64,000 bases of DNA from Kaistia geumhonensis (GCF_030815145.1 NZ_JAUSWJ010000001.1:3240001-3304000); one strand, 5' to 3'; numbered from the stretch's first letter, positions 28,188-37,610 are shown. Made by a program: numbers and translations. Notes: a model not told the origin generated them from the letters alone.

Positions 28188-28653
28188 GGCGATCCTGCTG
28201 CGGCGGGCGGTCGCGTCCGACCGAGACGCTCTGGTCGCTATGCAGGAGGCAGCCTATGCGCCCAACCGCGCCATCCTCGGCGGCACGCCGACGCCGCTGA
28301 CCTGGGATTACGGCCATGTGCTCGCAACGCACGAGGTCTGGCTGGCCGAGGACGTCGACGGGATTGTCGGAGCGCTGATCATCGAGGCTCGCCCGGGCGA
28401 CATCTACATCCACAGCATCGCCGTCGCGCCGGGCGCGAAGTCGTCCGGGCTCGGAAATCGGCTGCTTGCGCTCGCCGAGACGCGCGCGGCGGAGGAAGGG
28501 CGCAGCGCCGCCCGTCTCACGGCGAATGCACGGATGGTTTTCAATATCGACTGGTATGGCCGCAAAGGCTATGCCGTCGAGGAGGTCGAAGTCGCCGGTG
28601 ATCGACGCCGCGTGCATATGGCGAAGATCCTGGCCGCACCGACGGCCGCCTGA
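28180..28653 (+). CDS. GNAT family N-acetyltransferase
   Basis: A 157-residue GNAT protein. The core acetyl-CoA motif follows IYIHSIAVAPGAKSSGLGNRLLALAE, with RLTANARMVFNIDWYGRKGY near the C terminus. The start is GTG at 28180, within the end of the upstream GNAT gene, suggesting coupled translation. The acceptor is unknown. It shares an operon with sugar-acid genes, so it may act on a pathway intermediate or be a passenger. Confidence 0.87.
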   Translation: MPEAILLRRAVASDRDALVAMQEAAYAPNRAILGGTPTPLTWDYGHVLATHEVWLAEDVDGIVGALIIEARPGDIYIHSIAVAPGAKSSGLGNRLLALAETRAAEEGRSAARLTANARMVFNIDWYGRKGYAVEEVEVAGDRRRVHMAKILAAPTAA

Positions 28654-28703
28654 TCCTCACTGCCTCTTTCAACCAAGAACCATCTCCCGGGAGGAGACTC
28701 GAC

Positions 28704-29459
28704 ATGACCGACCGCCTGAAGGGCAAGCGCGCCTTTCTCACCGCCGCCGGCGCCGGCATCGGCCGCGCGACCGCCATCGCCTTTGCCGCCGAGGGCGCGA
28801 CGGTCTATGCGACCGATCTCAAGGCCGACCTTCTGGCCGATCTACCGGCCCACGGGATCGAGGCCGTCTATCCGCTTGACGTGACATCGACGGCCGCGGT
28901 CGAGGCGGTGGCGAAGGACGTCGACCCGGTCGACATCCTCTTCAATTGCGCCGGCTTCGTGCATCACGGCTCGGCCCTGACGACGTCTGATGCGGACTGG
29001 GACTTCTCGTTCGACGTCAACGTCAAGTCGATGCATCGCACCATCCGGGCCTTCCTGCCCGGCATGCTGGAAAAAGGCTCGGGTTCGATCATCAACATCG
29101 CATCGGGCGCCAGCTCGATCCGCGGCCTGCCCAACCGCTATGTCTATGGCGCGTCCAAGGCGGCTGTGATCGGTCTCACCAAGGCGGTTGCCGCCGACCA
29201 CATCCGCCAGGGCGTCCGCGTCAACGCCATTGCGCCGGGTACCATCCAGTCGCCGTCGCTCGATGGCCGCATCGCCGACCAGGCGGCGAAGACCGGCAAG
29301 ACGGTGGAGGAGATTCGTCAGCAGTTCGTCGACCGCCAGCCCATGGCGCGGCTCGGCACGGCCGAGGAGATCGCGTGGCTCGCCGTCTATCTCGCCTCCG
29401 ACGAGGCGAGCTACACCACCGGCCAGTGCTATTCAGCCGATGGCGGCTTCGCGCTGTAA
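28704..29459 (+). CDS. SDR family oxidoreductase, 2-keto-3-deoxy-L-fuconate dehydrogenase-like
   Basis: A 251-residue classical short-chain dehydrogenase. The cofactor motif is LTAAGAGIGRATAIAFA (residues 12-28), NCAG begins at 81, and the catalytic Y148 and K152 lie in YGASK. The stretches FNCAGFVHHG, DWDFSFDVNVKSM and CYSADGGFAL resemble the BDH2/ketodeoxyfuconate dehydrogenase group rather than acyl-carrier-protein reductases. It could oxidise the 2-keto-3-deoxy acid made by the dehydratase at 25163. A strong GGGAGGAG lies upstream. It is the last gene of the run, followed by a hairpin. Confidence 0.9.
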   Translation: MTDRLKGKRAFLTAAGAGIGRATAIAFAAEGATVYATDLKADLLADLPAHGIEAVYPLDVTSTAAVEAVAKDVDPVDILFNCAGFVHHGSALTTSDADWDFSFDVNVKSMHRTIRAFLPGMLEKGSGSIINIASGASSIRGLPNRYVYGASKAAVIGLTKAVAADHIRQGVRVNAIAPGTIQSPSLDGRIADQAAKTGKTVEEIRQQFVDRQPMARLGTAEEIAWLAVYLASDEASYTTGQCYSADGGFAL

Positions 29460-29468
29460 GTCATCAGA

Positions 29469-29505
29469 AGCGGGCCGCCGTGCCGGATGCGGCCGGTGGC
29501 CCGCT
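29469..29505. terminator. Bidirectional hairpin between converging genes
   Basis: AGCGGGCC (29469-29476) pairs perfectly with GGCCCGCT (29498-29505), just after the SDR stop and before the converging hydrolase end. There is no U-tract, so it may act as a transcript end stabiliser or weak terminator. Confidence 0.55.
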
Positions 29506-29510
29506 GATCC

Positions 29511-30452
29511 TCACATGCCCTCGATGACCGCCAGGCTCGCGCCGGCCATGGTGTCGACCGTGGCGGGGCCGGTGAAGGCGTCGAAGGCGTGGTCGGTCGG
29601 CAGCACGAGGAGCTTCTCCGGGCCGTCGTGATAGGCGAGGAAGATTTCACCGCCCGCCGGCTGCGGGGTGACCACGGTGTCCTTCGTGCCGACGATGACG
29701 AGCAGCGGTCCCTTGTAGGTGGCGATCGCGGCGACCGGATCGACCGTCGTCAGCGACTTGAAGAAGTTGGTCTTCAGCTTGGTCGTCGCGCCCCAGGGCA
29801 GCTTGATCTCGACCACCTTCTCCGCATCCGGATCGGCGATCGCAGCCTCGACGGCTTCGGTGCCGAGGAAATGCGCGAAGTTGTAGGCCGGGTTCTGCGC
29901 CGGCGCCCAGAGCGTCGCGCTCGCCACCGGCCGCCCGGCCGCGACATGGGAGGCGACGAGGCCGCCGAGGCTCCAGCCGAGCACGTGGATCTTCTCGGAG
30001 TCGATATTGGGCTGGCCCTTCAGCCAGTCGAAGGCTGCGAGGGCGTCGGCAATCTCGCTCTGGGCCGTCACGTCCTCCCACTTGCCGGAACTCTCGCCCG
30101 AGCCGGTGAAATCGATCCGCAGCGAGCCGACGCCGCGCTCGGCGAGAAGGCGGGCGGTACGCGAGAAGACGCCCTCGTCGGTATCCTTGATCGGCAGTTC
30201 GTCGCGCGAGCCCGTGAAGCCGTGCAGGAGCAGCACGACCGGGGGCTTCTCGACGCCCTTCGGCAGTTCCAGCGTGCCGACGATCGTCGCTTCGCCTCGC
30301 GGGATCTTCACCACGGTCTCCTCGGTCGCCCCGACCGGGCGGGCCAGCACGGCGGCCGACGCCGCCTTCAGCGCGGCGCTGTCGTCGGCGCGGGCCGCCG
30401 GGATGGCGGCGAGGGTTGCGAGAAGGAAGGCGGAGATCAGCCGTCGCGACAT
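29511..30452 (-). CDS. Secreted alpha/beta hydrolase
   Basis: A 313-residue alpha/beta-hydrolase with a cleavable signal peptide (MSRRLISAFLLATLAAIPAA, cut near ARA-DD), so it is periplasmic or exported. The oxyanion region is LLLHGFTGSRDE. The nucleophile Ser lies in LGWSLGGLVA, the acid is likely in GTKDTVVTPQ and the His in PTDHAFDAFTG. The substrate is unknown; it looks like an esterase of the DUF1749/BAAT-like peptidase S9 type. Confidence 0.87.
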   Translation of the reverse strand: MSRRLISAFLLATLAAIPAARADDSAALKAASAAVLARPVGATEETVVKIPRGEATIVGTLELPKGVEKPPVVLLLHGFTGSRDELPIKDTDEGVFSRTARLLAERGVGSLRIDFTGSGESSGKWEDVTAQSEIADALAAFDWLKGQPNIDSEKIHVLGWSLGGLVASHVAAGRPVASATLWAPAQNPAYNFAHFLGTEAVEAAIADPDAEKVVEIKLPWGATTKLKTNFFKSLTTVDPVAAIATYKGPLLVIVGTKDTVVTPQPAGGEIFLAYHDGPEKLLVLPTDHAFDAFTGPATVDTMAGASLAVIEGM

Positions 30453-30500
30453 GCGTTGAGTCCTCGGGTGAAGATGCAGCGCGAGCGTCGCAGAAACAGG

Positions 30501-30524
30501 AAGGCCGGCGCAAGGGCCGGCCTT
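30501..30524 (-). terminator. Hairpin after the RND efflux operon
   Basis: AAGGCCGGC (30501-30509) pairs with GCCGGCCTT (30516-30524), a perfect 9-base stem 24 bases past the RND gene stop. On the minus strand CCTGTTTCT follows, a weak U-rich tail. Probable terminator of the efflux operon. Confidence 0.6.
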
Positions 30525-30547
30525 CGTCGTTCTCGATATTCGCGCGC

Positions 30548-33500
30548 CTAATGCGCCGGGGCGGGCACCCCGCCGGCCTGAGGCTCCGGCGTCGGCGGTG
30601 GCAGCGAAGGCGTGCCATCGGCGAGACGGGTTTCGGTCGGCGTCGGCGTCGCCGCGTCGTCCTCGTCGGTGTGCTTGCGGTGGGCGCTGGAGAGATAGGT
30701 GTAGAACATCGGCACGACGAACAGCGTGAACACCGTGCCGATCGACATGCCGGCGGCGATGACGACACCCATCGCGAAGCGGGCCTTGGCGCCGGCGCCC
30801 ACGGCCGTGATGAGCGGCACCACGCCGAACACCATGGCCGCGGTGGTCATCAGGATGGGCCTGAGGCGCACCTTCGCCGATTCGATGATCGCCGCTTGCT
30901 TGTCCAGCCCGCGCTCCTCGCGAAGCTGGTTGGCAAACTCCACCATCAGGATGCCGTGCTTTGTGATGAGGCCGACCAGCGTGATCAGACCGACCTGGCT
31001 GTAGATGTTGATCGTGCCTCCGGAGAGCGCCGGTACGGCGAAGGCCATGCGCGAGCAGACATTCAGCACCGCCACCGCGCCGAAGATCGAGAGCGGCACC
31101 GACATCATGATGATGAGCGGATCGCGGAAGCTCTCGAACTGCGCCGCGAGCACGAGATAGATCACCACGATGGCAAGGCCGAACACGATGAGCAGCGTGT
31201 TGCCCGTCTCGATCTCGGTTCGCGACTGGCCGGCATACTCCAGGAAGAAGCCCTGCGGCATCGTCTGGTTGGCGATCTCCTGCAGGGCCGCGAGGCCCGC
31301 ACCGGAGGTGATGCTCGGAACCGGCAAGGCGGACAGCGTCGCCGAGTTCAGCTGGTTGAACTGTTCGATCGCGGGGGCGGAGCCCTGCGTCGAGACCGAG
31401 ACGACGGCCGACAGCGGCACCATCTTGCCGGACTGCGAGCGGACGAAGAACGTTCCGAGGCTTTCCGGGTTGTTGCGGAACTGCTGCGGCACCTGCGTGA
31501 TGATGTCGTAGGCGCGGGCCTCGCGGTCGAACTTCGAGATCCCGTTCTCGCCCACCAGCAGCGTCAGCGTGTTGCCGATATCGGCGACCGAGACGCCGAG
31601 CGAGGCGGCACGGGCGCGGTCGATGGTCAGGTTCACCTTCGGCGTGTCGAACGACAGCGAGTTCTGCACGACAATGAACTTGCCGGAGGCCTGGGCCTTG
31701 TTCTTGATCTGCTCGGCTACTTCGTAGACGCGATCGGCCGGCGCGGTCGACTGGATGACCATCTGGATCGGCAGGCCGCCGCCGGTTCCCGGCAGCGAGG
31801 GGACGCCGAAGGCGAAGGCCTGCACGCCTGCGACCTTGTCGAGGCGGGCCTGGAAGTCCTGCTGGACCTGTGCCTGCGAGCGCGTGCGCTGGTCCCAGGG
31901 CTTCAGCACCATGCCGGAGAAGGCGGAGTTGGCGCTGCCGCTGCCGGCTATCGAGAACAGGGCGTCGCGTTCGGCGATGTCCTTGGTCCGGTCGGCGATC
32001 TGGTCGACATAGTGCTGCGTGTAGTCGACGGTCGCATATTGCGGCGCGTTGATCACCGCGAACATCGCGCCCTGGTCTTCCTCGGGGGCGAGCTCGGAGG
32101 TCGTGTTCATGAAGAGGAAGACGACGGTGCCGAGCACAACCGCGACGATCATCAGCGTGATCGGCCGGACCTTGAGCGAGCCTTCGAGACGGCGGGCATA
32201 CCAGCTCGCGAAGGCCTCGAAGACGTGGTCGATGAACTTCTGGATGCGGCCGCCGCCTGGCTTCAGCAGCCGGGCCGCCATCATGGGCGCGACCGTGACT
32301 GCGACGAAGCCGGAGATGATGACCGCGCCGGCGAGCGTGAGCGCAAACTCGCGGAACAGCGCGCCGGTGACGCCCTGCGTGAAGGCGATTGGCGCGTAGA
32401 CCGCGGCGAGGGTGATCGTCATCGACACAACGGCCGAGAAGATCTCCTGCATGCCCACGATGGCCGCCTTCATCGGCTTGAGGCCTTCCTCGATGTGGCG
32501 GTGGATATTCTCCACCACCACGATCGCGTCATCGACCACGAGGCCGATGGCGAGCACCATCGCGAGCAGCGTCAGCGTGTTCAGCGAGTAGCCCAGCGCC
32601 CAGAGCAGGAAGCAGACGCCGACCAGCGACAGCGGGATCGTGACGATCGGGATGATGACCGAGCGGAACGAGCCGAGGAACAGGAGGATGACGACGACGA
32701 CGATGAGCGCCGCCTCGAGGATCGTGTGCAGAACCTCCTCGATCGAGGCACTGATCGCCTCCGTCGAGTCGTAGACGAGATCGATCGTCATGCCGGCGGG
32801 CAGCGAGGACTGGATCAACGGCAGCTCGGCGCGGACGCCGGCCGAGACGTCGAGCGGGTTGGCCGACGGCGTCTGGTAGATGCCGAGGAACACGCCCTCC
32901 TCGCCGTTGAAGCGCACCCGCGTGTCGTTGGACGCGGCCGCGAGTTCGACCCGCGCGACGTCGCGCAGCCGGACGACCTCGTCGCCATTGGTGCGGATCG
33001 GCAGCGCGCCGAAAGTCTCGGCGTCCTGCAGCGTCGTCTTCGCCTCGATCGAATAGGCGTAATAGTCGTTCTTCGTCTTGCCGGGGGCGGAGAGGAAGTT
33101 CGAGCTCTGGATAGCGGTCAGCACATCGGTCGCCGTGACCTGGCGCGAGGCCATGGCCATCGGGTCGAGCCAGACTCGCATCGCGAACTCCTGCGCGCCC
33201 AGCACCTCGGCATTGGCGACGCCGTTGACGGTCGCGAAGCGAGGCTGGATGACGCGGATCAGGTAGTCGGTCAGTTGCTGCGTGTTCATGGTCTCGCTGC
33301 GGGCGGCGAGATACATGAGCGCGAAGGTGAAGCCAGTGCCCTTCTGGATGACCGGGTCCTTGGCTTCGGTCGGCAATTCGCCGCGCACCTGCTGGACCTT
33401 GGCGATGACCTCGGTCAGCGCCTTGTCCGGATCCGTGTTGAGGCGCATGTGCACCGACACGGTCGAGAGGCCGAGCGCCGAGGAGGACGTCACATAGTCG

Positions 33501-33730
33501 ACGCCCTCGGCCGCGGACACCGACTTGGTGATGGTCGCGGTGATGAAGCCCTGGATCACGTCCGAGCTGGCGCCTGGATAGGCCGTCGTGACCGTGATCA
33601 CGGTCTCGTCGACCTTCGGATACTGGCGAATGGACATCGAGAGGATGCCCTGCGCGCCGAGGAGCAGGATGAGGAAGCTGACGACCGTCGAGAGGACCGG
33701 CCGGCGGATGAAGATCTCGGAGAAATTCAT
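30548..33730 (-). CDS. RND efflux pump inner-membrane subunit (HAE1 family)
   Basis: A 1060-residue hydrophobe/amphiphile efflux transporter. It has the standard 12-helix, two-loop architecture: MNFSEIFIRRPVLSTVVSFLILLLG at the N terminus, proton-relay aspartates in the helix GLVVDDAIVVVENIHRH, and repeated porter domains. The tail after helix 12 is Pro-rich. Its start overlaps the adaptor stop as ATGA, so the two are cotranslated. It exports drugs or toxic compounds using the proton gradient. No outer-membrane channel gene is present in the operon. Confidence 0.95.
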   Translation of the reverse strand: MNFSEIFIRRPVLSTVVSFLILLLGAQGILSMSIRQYPKVDETVITVTTAYPGASSDVIQGFITATITKSVSAAEGVDYVTSSSALGLSTVSVHMRLNTDPDKALTEVIAKVQQVRGELPTEAKDPVIQKGTGFTFALMYLAARSETMNTQQLTDYLIRVIQPRFATVNGVANAEVLGAQEFAMRVWLDPMAMASRQVTATDVLTAIQSSNFLSAPGKTKNDYYAYSIEAKTTLQDAETFGALPIRTNGDEVVRLRDVARVELAAASNDTRVRFNGEEGVFLGIYQTPSANPLDVSAGVRAELPLIQSSLPAGMTIDLVYDSTEAISASIEEVLHTILEAALIVVVVILLFLGSFRSVIIPIVTIPLSLVGVCFLLWALGYSLNTLTLLAMVLAIGLVVDDAIVVVENIHRHIEEGLKPMKAAIVGMQEIFSAVVSMTITLAAVYAPIAFTQGVTGALFREFALTLAGAVIISGFVAVTVAPMMAARLLKPGGGRIQKFIDHVFEAFASWYARRLEGSLKVRPITLMIVAVVLGTVVFLFMNTTSELAPEEDQGAMFAVINAPQYATVDYTQHYVDQIADRTKDIAERDALFSIAGSGSANSAFSGMVLKPWDQRTRSQAQVQQDFQARLDKVAGVQAFAFGVPSLPGTGGGLPIQMVIQSTAPADRVYEVAEQIKNKAQASGKFIVVQNSLSFDTPKVNLTIDRARAASLGVSVADIGNTLTLLVGENGISKFDREARAYDIITQVPQQFRNNPESLGTFFVRSQSGKMVPLSAVVSVSTQGSAPAIEQFNQLNSATLSALPVPSITSGAGLAALQEIANQTMPQGFFLEYAGQSRTEIETGNTLLIVFGLAIVVIYLVLAAQFESFRDPLIIMMSVPLSIFGAVAVLNVCSRMAFAVPALSGGTINIYSQVGLITLVGLITKHGILMVEFANQLREERGLDKQAAIIESAKVRLRPILMTTAAMVFGVVPLITAVGAGAKARFAMGVVIAAGMSIGTVFTLFVVPMFYTYLSSAHRKHTDEDDAATPTPTETRLADGTPSLPPPTPEPQAGGVPAPAH

Positions 33731-34926
33731 GGCTGCACGGCTCCGGCCGGCTTGACGGCGCCCTCAGGCGGCTCGCCATCCTTGTCGATGGCGACCGGGC
33801 TGCCGGGCGAAAGCTTGTTCTGGCCCGAGGTCGCGATCAGCTCGCCGGGCGTGACGCCCTTGACGATCTCGATCGTGTCGCCCGAGCGGCGGCCGGTCGT
33901 TACGAAGACCTGCTTGGCGACGAATTCGGGCGGCGGGGGCGCCGGCTGCGCTGCGGCATCTCCAGCGGCGGCGTCGGCAGGCTTCGCAGCCGGCGGCGGC
34001 GCCTTCTCGATCACATAGACATAGGTGCCGTAGAGGCTGATCGTGACCGCCGTCTGCGGCAGCGCGAGGACGTTGCTCTCGACCGGCAGGTCGATGCGCA
34101 CATGGATGAACATGCCGGGACGCAGCGCGCCGTCGGAATTGGTCAGCTCCGCCTGGACGCTCACGAGGCGCGAGGCCGGGTCGATCTTCGGATCGATGCC
34201 GGTGATCGCGCCCTTGTAGGGAAGGTTGTCGGCTTCCATGCCGAACTGGACGGTCTGGCCGATCTTCAGCGAGCCGAGCTGCTGCTCCGGCACGGTGAAG
34301 TTGACCTTCATCGTGTCGAGATTCTGGAGCGTCGCAACGACGGTCGCGGGCTGGACATACTGGCCGACATCGATGCGCGCGATGCCGATCGTGCCGGCGA
34401 AGGGCGCCTTCACCGCCTTCTGGTCGATGGTCGCCTCGAGCTGCTGAAGCGTGCCCTTGGCCTTGTCCAGGTTGTTCTGCGCGTCCTGCAGCGAAGCGAT
34501 GGTGCCCACCTTGCGGTCGAGCAGCTGCTGGGCGCGGGCCAGCGCCTCCTGGGCGACCGCGACCGAGGTCTGGGCGGACCCGAGATTGGCGCGCTCGACC
34601 GCATCGTCGATCTGCACCAGGAGCTGTCCGGCCTCGACCTTGTCGTTGGCCTTGAACAGGATCTTCTCGACGATGCCGCCCGTCTGGACGGCGACGTCGA
34701 CGCCCTGCGAGGCCGCGACCGTGCCGACGGCGTCGATGCCGGGGCTCCACGTCGTCGGCTTCACCTCGATGGCGGAGACGGTGACGACCGGCCGGGGCAT
34801 GTTGGCGAAGAACTGCGCCATCGCCTTGTCGGAGAACATGTTCAGCCCGATCAGCGCGCCGCAGATGACGACGACGATGATGAGCAGGACAAAAGCGATG
34901 ACGATCCGCAGGACCTTACTCAGCAT
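33727..34926 (-). CDS. RND efflux periplasmic adaptor (MFP)
   Basis: A 399-residue membrane fusion protein. One N-terminal helix (RIVIAFVLLIIVVVICGALIG) is followed by a lipoyl domain split around a helical hairpin (VGTVAASQGVDVAVQTGGIV and APFAGTIGIARIDVGQYV), then beta-barrel and membrane-proximal domains. An Ala/Pro insert near residue 320 is unusual. The start at 34926 (MLSKVLRIV) gives a normal signal anchor. It is first in the pump operon and divergent from a TetR gene, with a palindrome between them. Confidence 0.94.
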   Translation of the reverse strand: MLSKVLRIVIAFVLLIIVVVICGALIGLNMFSDKAMAQFFANMPRPVVTVSAIEVKPTTWSPGIDAVGTVAASQGVDVAVQTGGIVEKILFKANDKVEAGQLLVQIDDAVERANLGSAQTSVAVAQEALARAQQLLDRKVGTIASLQDAQNNLDKAKGTLQQLEATIDQKAVKAPFAGTIGIARIDVGQYVQPATVVATLQNLDTMKVNFTVPEQQLGSLKIGQTVQFGMEADNLPYKGAITGIDPKIDPASRLVSVQAELTNSDGALRPGMFIHVRIDLPVESNVLALPQTAVTISLYGTYVYVIEKAPPPAAKPADAAAGDAAAQPAPPPPEFVAKQVFVTTGRRSGDTIEIVKGVTPGELIATSGQNKLSPGSPVAIDKDGEPPEGAVKPAGAVQP

Positions 34927-35040
34927 GACCCAATCCAAGTTTCGGGCTTGCGCCCAGCCTGTGCCTCTCGGGCGGCCCTTCATGCGGCGCAGGCGCGCAG
35001 CAGCGCAGTCGCCGCTTGATCGGGCATCCGGAAAGAGTGT

Positions 35041-35054
35041 ACCGTCTGGACGGT
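35041..35054. promoter_or_regulatory. Candidate TetR operator for the RND operon
   Basis: ACCGTC (35041-35046) and GACGGT (35049-35054) are perfect inverted arms around TG. It lies between the adaptor start at 34926 and the divergent tetR start at 35137, where a repressor controlling both promoters would bind. Confidence 0.6.
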
Positions 35055-35136
35055 CAAGTCAACATGTTGCGCCGCAATAGATCGAATTGCGCGGTTGCAT
35101 TGCCGAACGGCAACAGTCGTCGGCCAAGGAGAAGGC

Positions 35137-35715
35137 GTGGACCTGGAACAGAGCCCTAAAGTACCCCGCGGGGCGACCCGCGAGCGGATCATGGAAGCGG
35201 CGACGGCCGTCGCCCACGCCGTCGGACCAGCCCATCTGTCGCTGGAGGCCGTGGCCGAGCAGGCCGGTGTCTCGAAGGGCGGCCTACTTTATCACTTTCC
35301 AACCAAAGCGTCTCTCATCAAGGCGATCGTCGAGCGGCATCTGGAGACGGTCGCGACGGCGGCCGGAATCCCGGCCTGCGGGGGCGACGCCGATGCCGAC
35401 GGGGACGGGGTGGCGCTTCGCATGATGCGGGCTTTCCTGCTGACCCCGGTCGCCAAGCCAGGCGGGGCGCAGGGTTTCCTCGCCGCAATGGCCGAGACCC
35501 CGGAAATGCTGGACCCGATCCGGCAGCACAATGAGCGGGTCGCGGCCTGTCTGCGCCGGGCGCATGAACCCGAGATCGCGATGATCGCCTTCCTCGTGGT
35601 CGAGGGGCTGCGCTGTCTGCAGCTCTTCGACGCCAATCCGCTGACCGAGGAGGAGATCGGCCGCATCTTCGCGACGCTCGATCGCATTCTCGGCTGCCCG
35701 GCCGAGACCGCCTGA
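35137..35715 (+). CDS. TetR family transcriptional regulator
   Basis: A 192-residue repressor. The TetR helix-turn-helix lies at about residues 20-60 (AATAVAHAVGPAHLSLEAVA, then GVSKGGLLYHFPTKASLIKA). The ligand domain resembles the TetR_C_37-type group (VEGLRCLQLFDANPLTEEE). GTG at 35137 is taken as start because AAGGAG sits five bases upstream. It is divergent from the RND operon, and its last bases lie four bases from a converging MFS gene. Confidence 0.92.
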   Translation: MDLEQSPKVPRGATRERIMEAATAVAHAVGPAHLSLEAVAEQAGVSKGGLLYHFPTKASLIKAIVERHLETVATAAGIPACGGDADADGDGVALRMMRAFLLTPVAKPGGAQGFLAAMAETPEMLDPIRQHNERVAACLRRAHEPEIAMIAFLVVEGLRCLQLFDANPLTEEEIGRIFATLDRILGCPAETA

Positions 35716-35718
35716 GGA

Positions 35719-36960
35719 TCAGCGCGCCGGCCGGCGCGCGAAGGGTTTCAGGATCGGGACGGCAGCCGGAAGCAGCAGCATCACCGAGATGACGGCGAAG
35801 GCGGTGAGGGCCACGAAAGCATCGGCGAGGCCGATCATGTCGGAGAGGCGGCCGAGCAGCAGCACCGGCAGGCTGTTCGAGAGATACGCCGTCACATAGA
35901 AGGCCGAGACATAGGTCGCGCGGCGGTCCGGCGGCGCGACGCGGTTGACGACGCCGGCCGCGCCCACGAAGGCGGCGCCATAGCCGATGCCGACCAGCAC
36001 GGTTCCTGCGACGAAGAGCGCGGGCGCGGCGATTTCGATCGCCAGCGCGCAGAGCGCCATCGCGGCCGCGATGATGCCGCTTCCGATGACCAGCGCCTTC
36101 GGCGAGGCGACGCTGCCGAAACCCATCTGGCTGATGCCCCCGACGAGTTGGAACACCGTGACGATCAGGCCCGCCGTGGCGACGGAGCGAGCGCCGAGCA
36201 GATCGCGCACGAAGCTCGGACCGAGCGCGGCGAAGCACGAGCCGACCGCCCAGGCGATGAAGACGGCTGCGGCCGCGATGGCGAAGCCGGCGATCCGCGG
36301 CGGCTGCGCCGAACCATCGGCCGCCGTAGCGGAGAGCGGCGGACTGCCGGCGCTCCGCCGCGCCGGAAACGGCACCGCGACAAGGCCGGCGAGCGCGACC
36401 AGCGACAGCGCCGCCACGATCAGGAAGGGGAGGCGGAGCGGATCGAGATCGAGCGCAAGGCAGGCCGAGGTGATGACCGGGCCGAGGGCGCAGGCGATGG
36501 TGAAGACCGAGGTGGCGAGCGTCGCCGAGCGGCGGGCGTCGAGCTTCGGATCGAGCTCCAGCAGCGCCGCGCTCGCCGTTCCCGCGACGCCGCCCGTGCC
36601 GGCGCCGGCCAGGAAGCGCCCGAGAAAGAGGTGCTCGAGGTCGGACGCCGTTCCGAAGACGAGCGAGCCGGCGATGACGAGGAGCAGCGCGCCGCAGATG
36701 ACGATGCGCCGGTCCGGCAGGCGGTCCGAGAGGCGGCCGAGCACCAGCAGCGCCAGAAGCGTGCCGCCGGCATAGGTCGCGAAGACGGCGCTGATGGTGA
36801 AGGTGTCGAGCGACCAGAGCTCGCGATAGACGGCGTAGAGCGGCGACGACGCAGTGCTGTTCAGCAGCGCGACCATGATCGCGAGGGCGACGAAGCCGCG
36901 GGCGGGAATGTTGCGGGAGGCGGGCACTCGGGAACCGGCTGGCGCGGAAGCGGCGCGCAT
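35719..36960 (-). CDS. MFS transporter
   Basis: A 12-helix major facilitator of 413 residues from the ATG at 36960, or 431 from a GTG at 37014; no ribosome site decides. Motif A appears as GRLSDRLPDRR and again as GRLSDMIGLAD. The sequence resembles drug or sugar exporters (YAVYRELWSLDTFTISAVFATYAGG). Residues before the first helix are Ala/Pro-rich. It converges on tetR, so it is probably regulated separately. Substrate unknown. Confidence 0.88.
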   Translation of the reverse strand: MRAASAPAGSRVPASRNIPARGFVALAIMVALLNSTASSPLYAVYRELWSLDTFTISAVFATYAGGTLLALLVLGRLSDRLPDRRIVICGALLLVIAGSLVFGTASDLEHLFLGRFLAGAGTGGVAGTASAALLELDPKLDARRSATLATSVFTIACALGPVITSACLALDLDPLRLPFLIVAALSLVALAGLVAVPFPARRSAGSPPLSATAADGSAQPPRIAGFAIAAAAVFIAWAVGSCFAALGPSFVRDLLGARSVATAGLIVTVFQLVGGISQMGFGSVASPKALVIGSGIIAAAMALCALAIEIAAPALFVAGTVLVGIGYGAAFVGAAGVVNRVAPPDRRATYVSAFYVTAYLSNSLPVLLLGRLSDMIGLADAFVALTAFAVISVMLLLPAAVPILKPFARRPAR

Positions 36961-37061
36961 GGGCGGACGACCGGGGGTGCCGCCGCGATGCTTCGCCCCG
37001 TTATAGGTCGTCACTGAAGCGGATGCACGTGCCTTCGGCGCATGCGCGCCATGCGCTGTGT

Positions 37062-37610
37062 TCAGGCCGGCTCGGCCTCCACGCGGGCGGCGTCGGCATC
37101 TGCGGGATCGGCAGGGCGGCGGTTGCCGGCCTCGCCATGCTCCTCGCCATCGTCCTCGGCTGGCTCCTCCGGCTCGTCGATGCTTGCCGAGAGGTTCTTC
37201 TCGATCTGGCGCAGCAGCTTTCGCAGCCGCTTAACGTCCTTCTCGTCGATGCCGACGAGCGCTTCCTTCTCGAGTCGCTTCCAGCCGCGATCGACATCGG
37301 CGATCGTCTCGCTGCCCTGCGCGGTGAGGAAGACATGCGCCTGACGGCCGTCGCCCTTGGAGGCACGACGCTCGACATAGCCCTGTGCGGCAAGCCGGCT
37401 CACCATCTTGGTGACGGTCGGCGGCTGGACCGAGAGGGTCTGCGCCAGCTGGCTCATCGACAGCCCGTCCTGCTCGGCCAGCGCCTTCAGGACGCTTTCC
37501 TGGCCGGGATGAAGCCCGATCCTGACGAGATGCATGCCGGACCGGCCGCGGGCGGCGCGGGCCGTCTGCGCGAGGCGGAAGGTGATGGTCTTGCGATGGT
37601 TGAAAGCCAT
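37062..37610 (-). CDS. MarR family transcriptional regulator
   Basis: A 182-residue winged-helix regulator. LSMSQLAQTLSVQPPTVTKMVSRLAAQGYVERRAS is the helix-turn-helix and wing region (quoted in part: QPPTVTKMVSRLAAQGYV). The C terminus carries an unusual tail of about 35 acidic and Ala/Pro residues (EEPAEDDGEEHGEAG). Start at 37610 (MAFNHRKTITF) is chosen by domain position; an upstream in-frame start exists at 37652. It is upstream of and codirectional with the MFS gene after about 100 bases, a possible target. Confidence 0.88.
   Translation of the reverse strand: MAFNHRKTITFRLAQTARAARGRSGMHLVRIGLHPGQESVLKALAEQDGLSMSQLAQTLSVQPPTVTKMVSRLAAQGYVERRASKGDGRQAHVFLTAQGSETIADVDRGWKRLEKEALVGIDEKDVKRLRKLLRQIEKNLSASIDEPEEPAEDDGEEHGEAGNRRPADPADADAARVEAEPA

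Noticed and set aside
30416-34018. 1200-codon open frame on the plus strand opposite the RND pump
   Set aside because: Biased composition (Arg, Asp, Glu, His) and no recognisable motif; the RND gene on the other strand explains the absence of stops.
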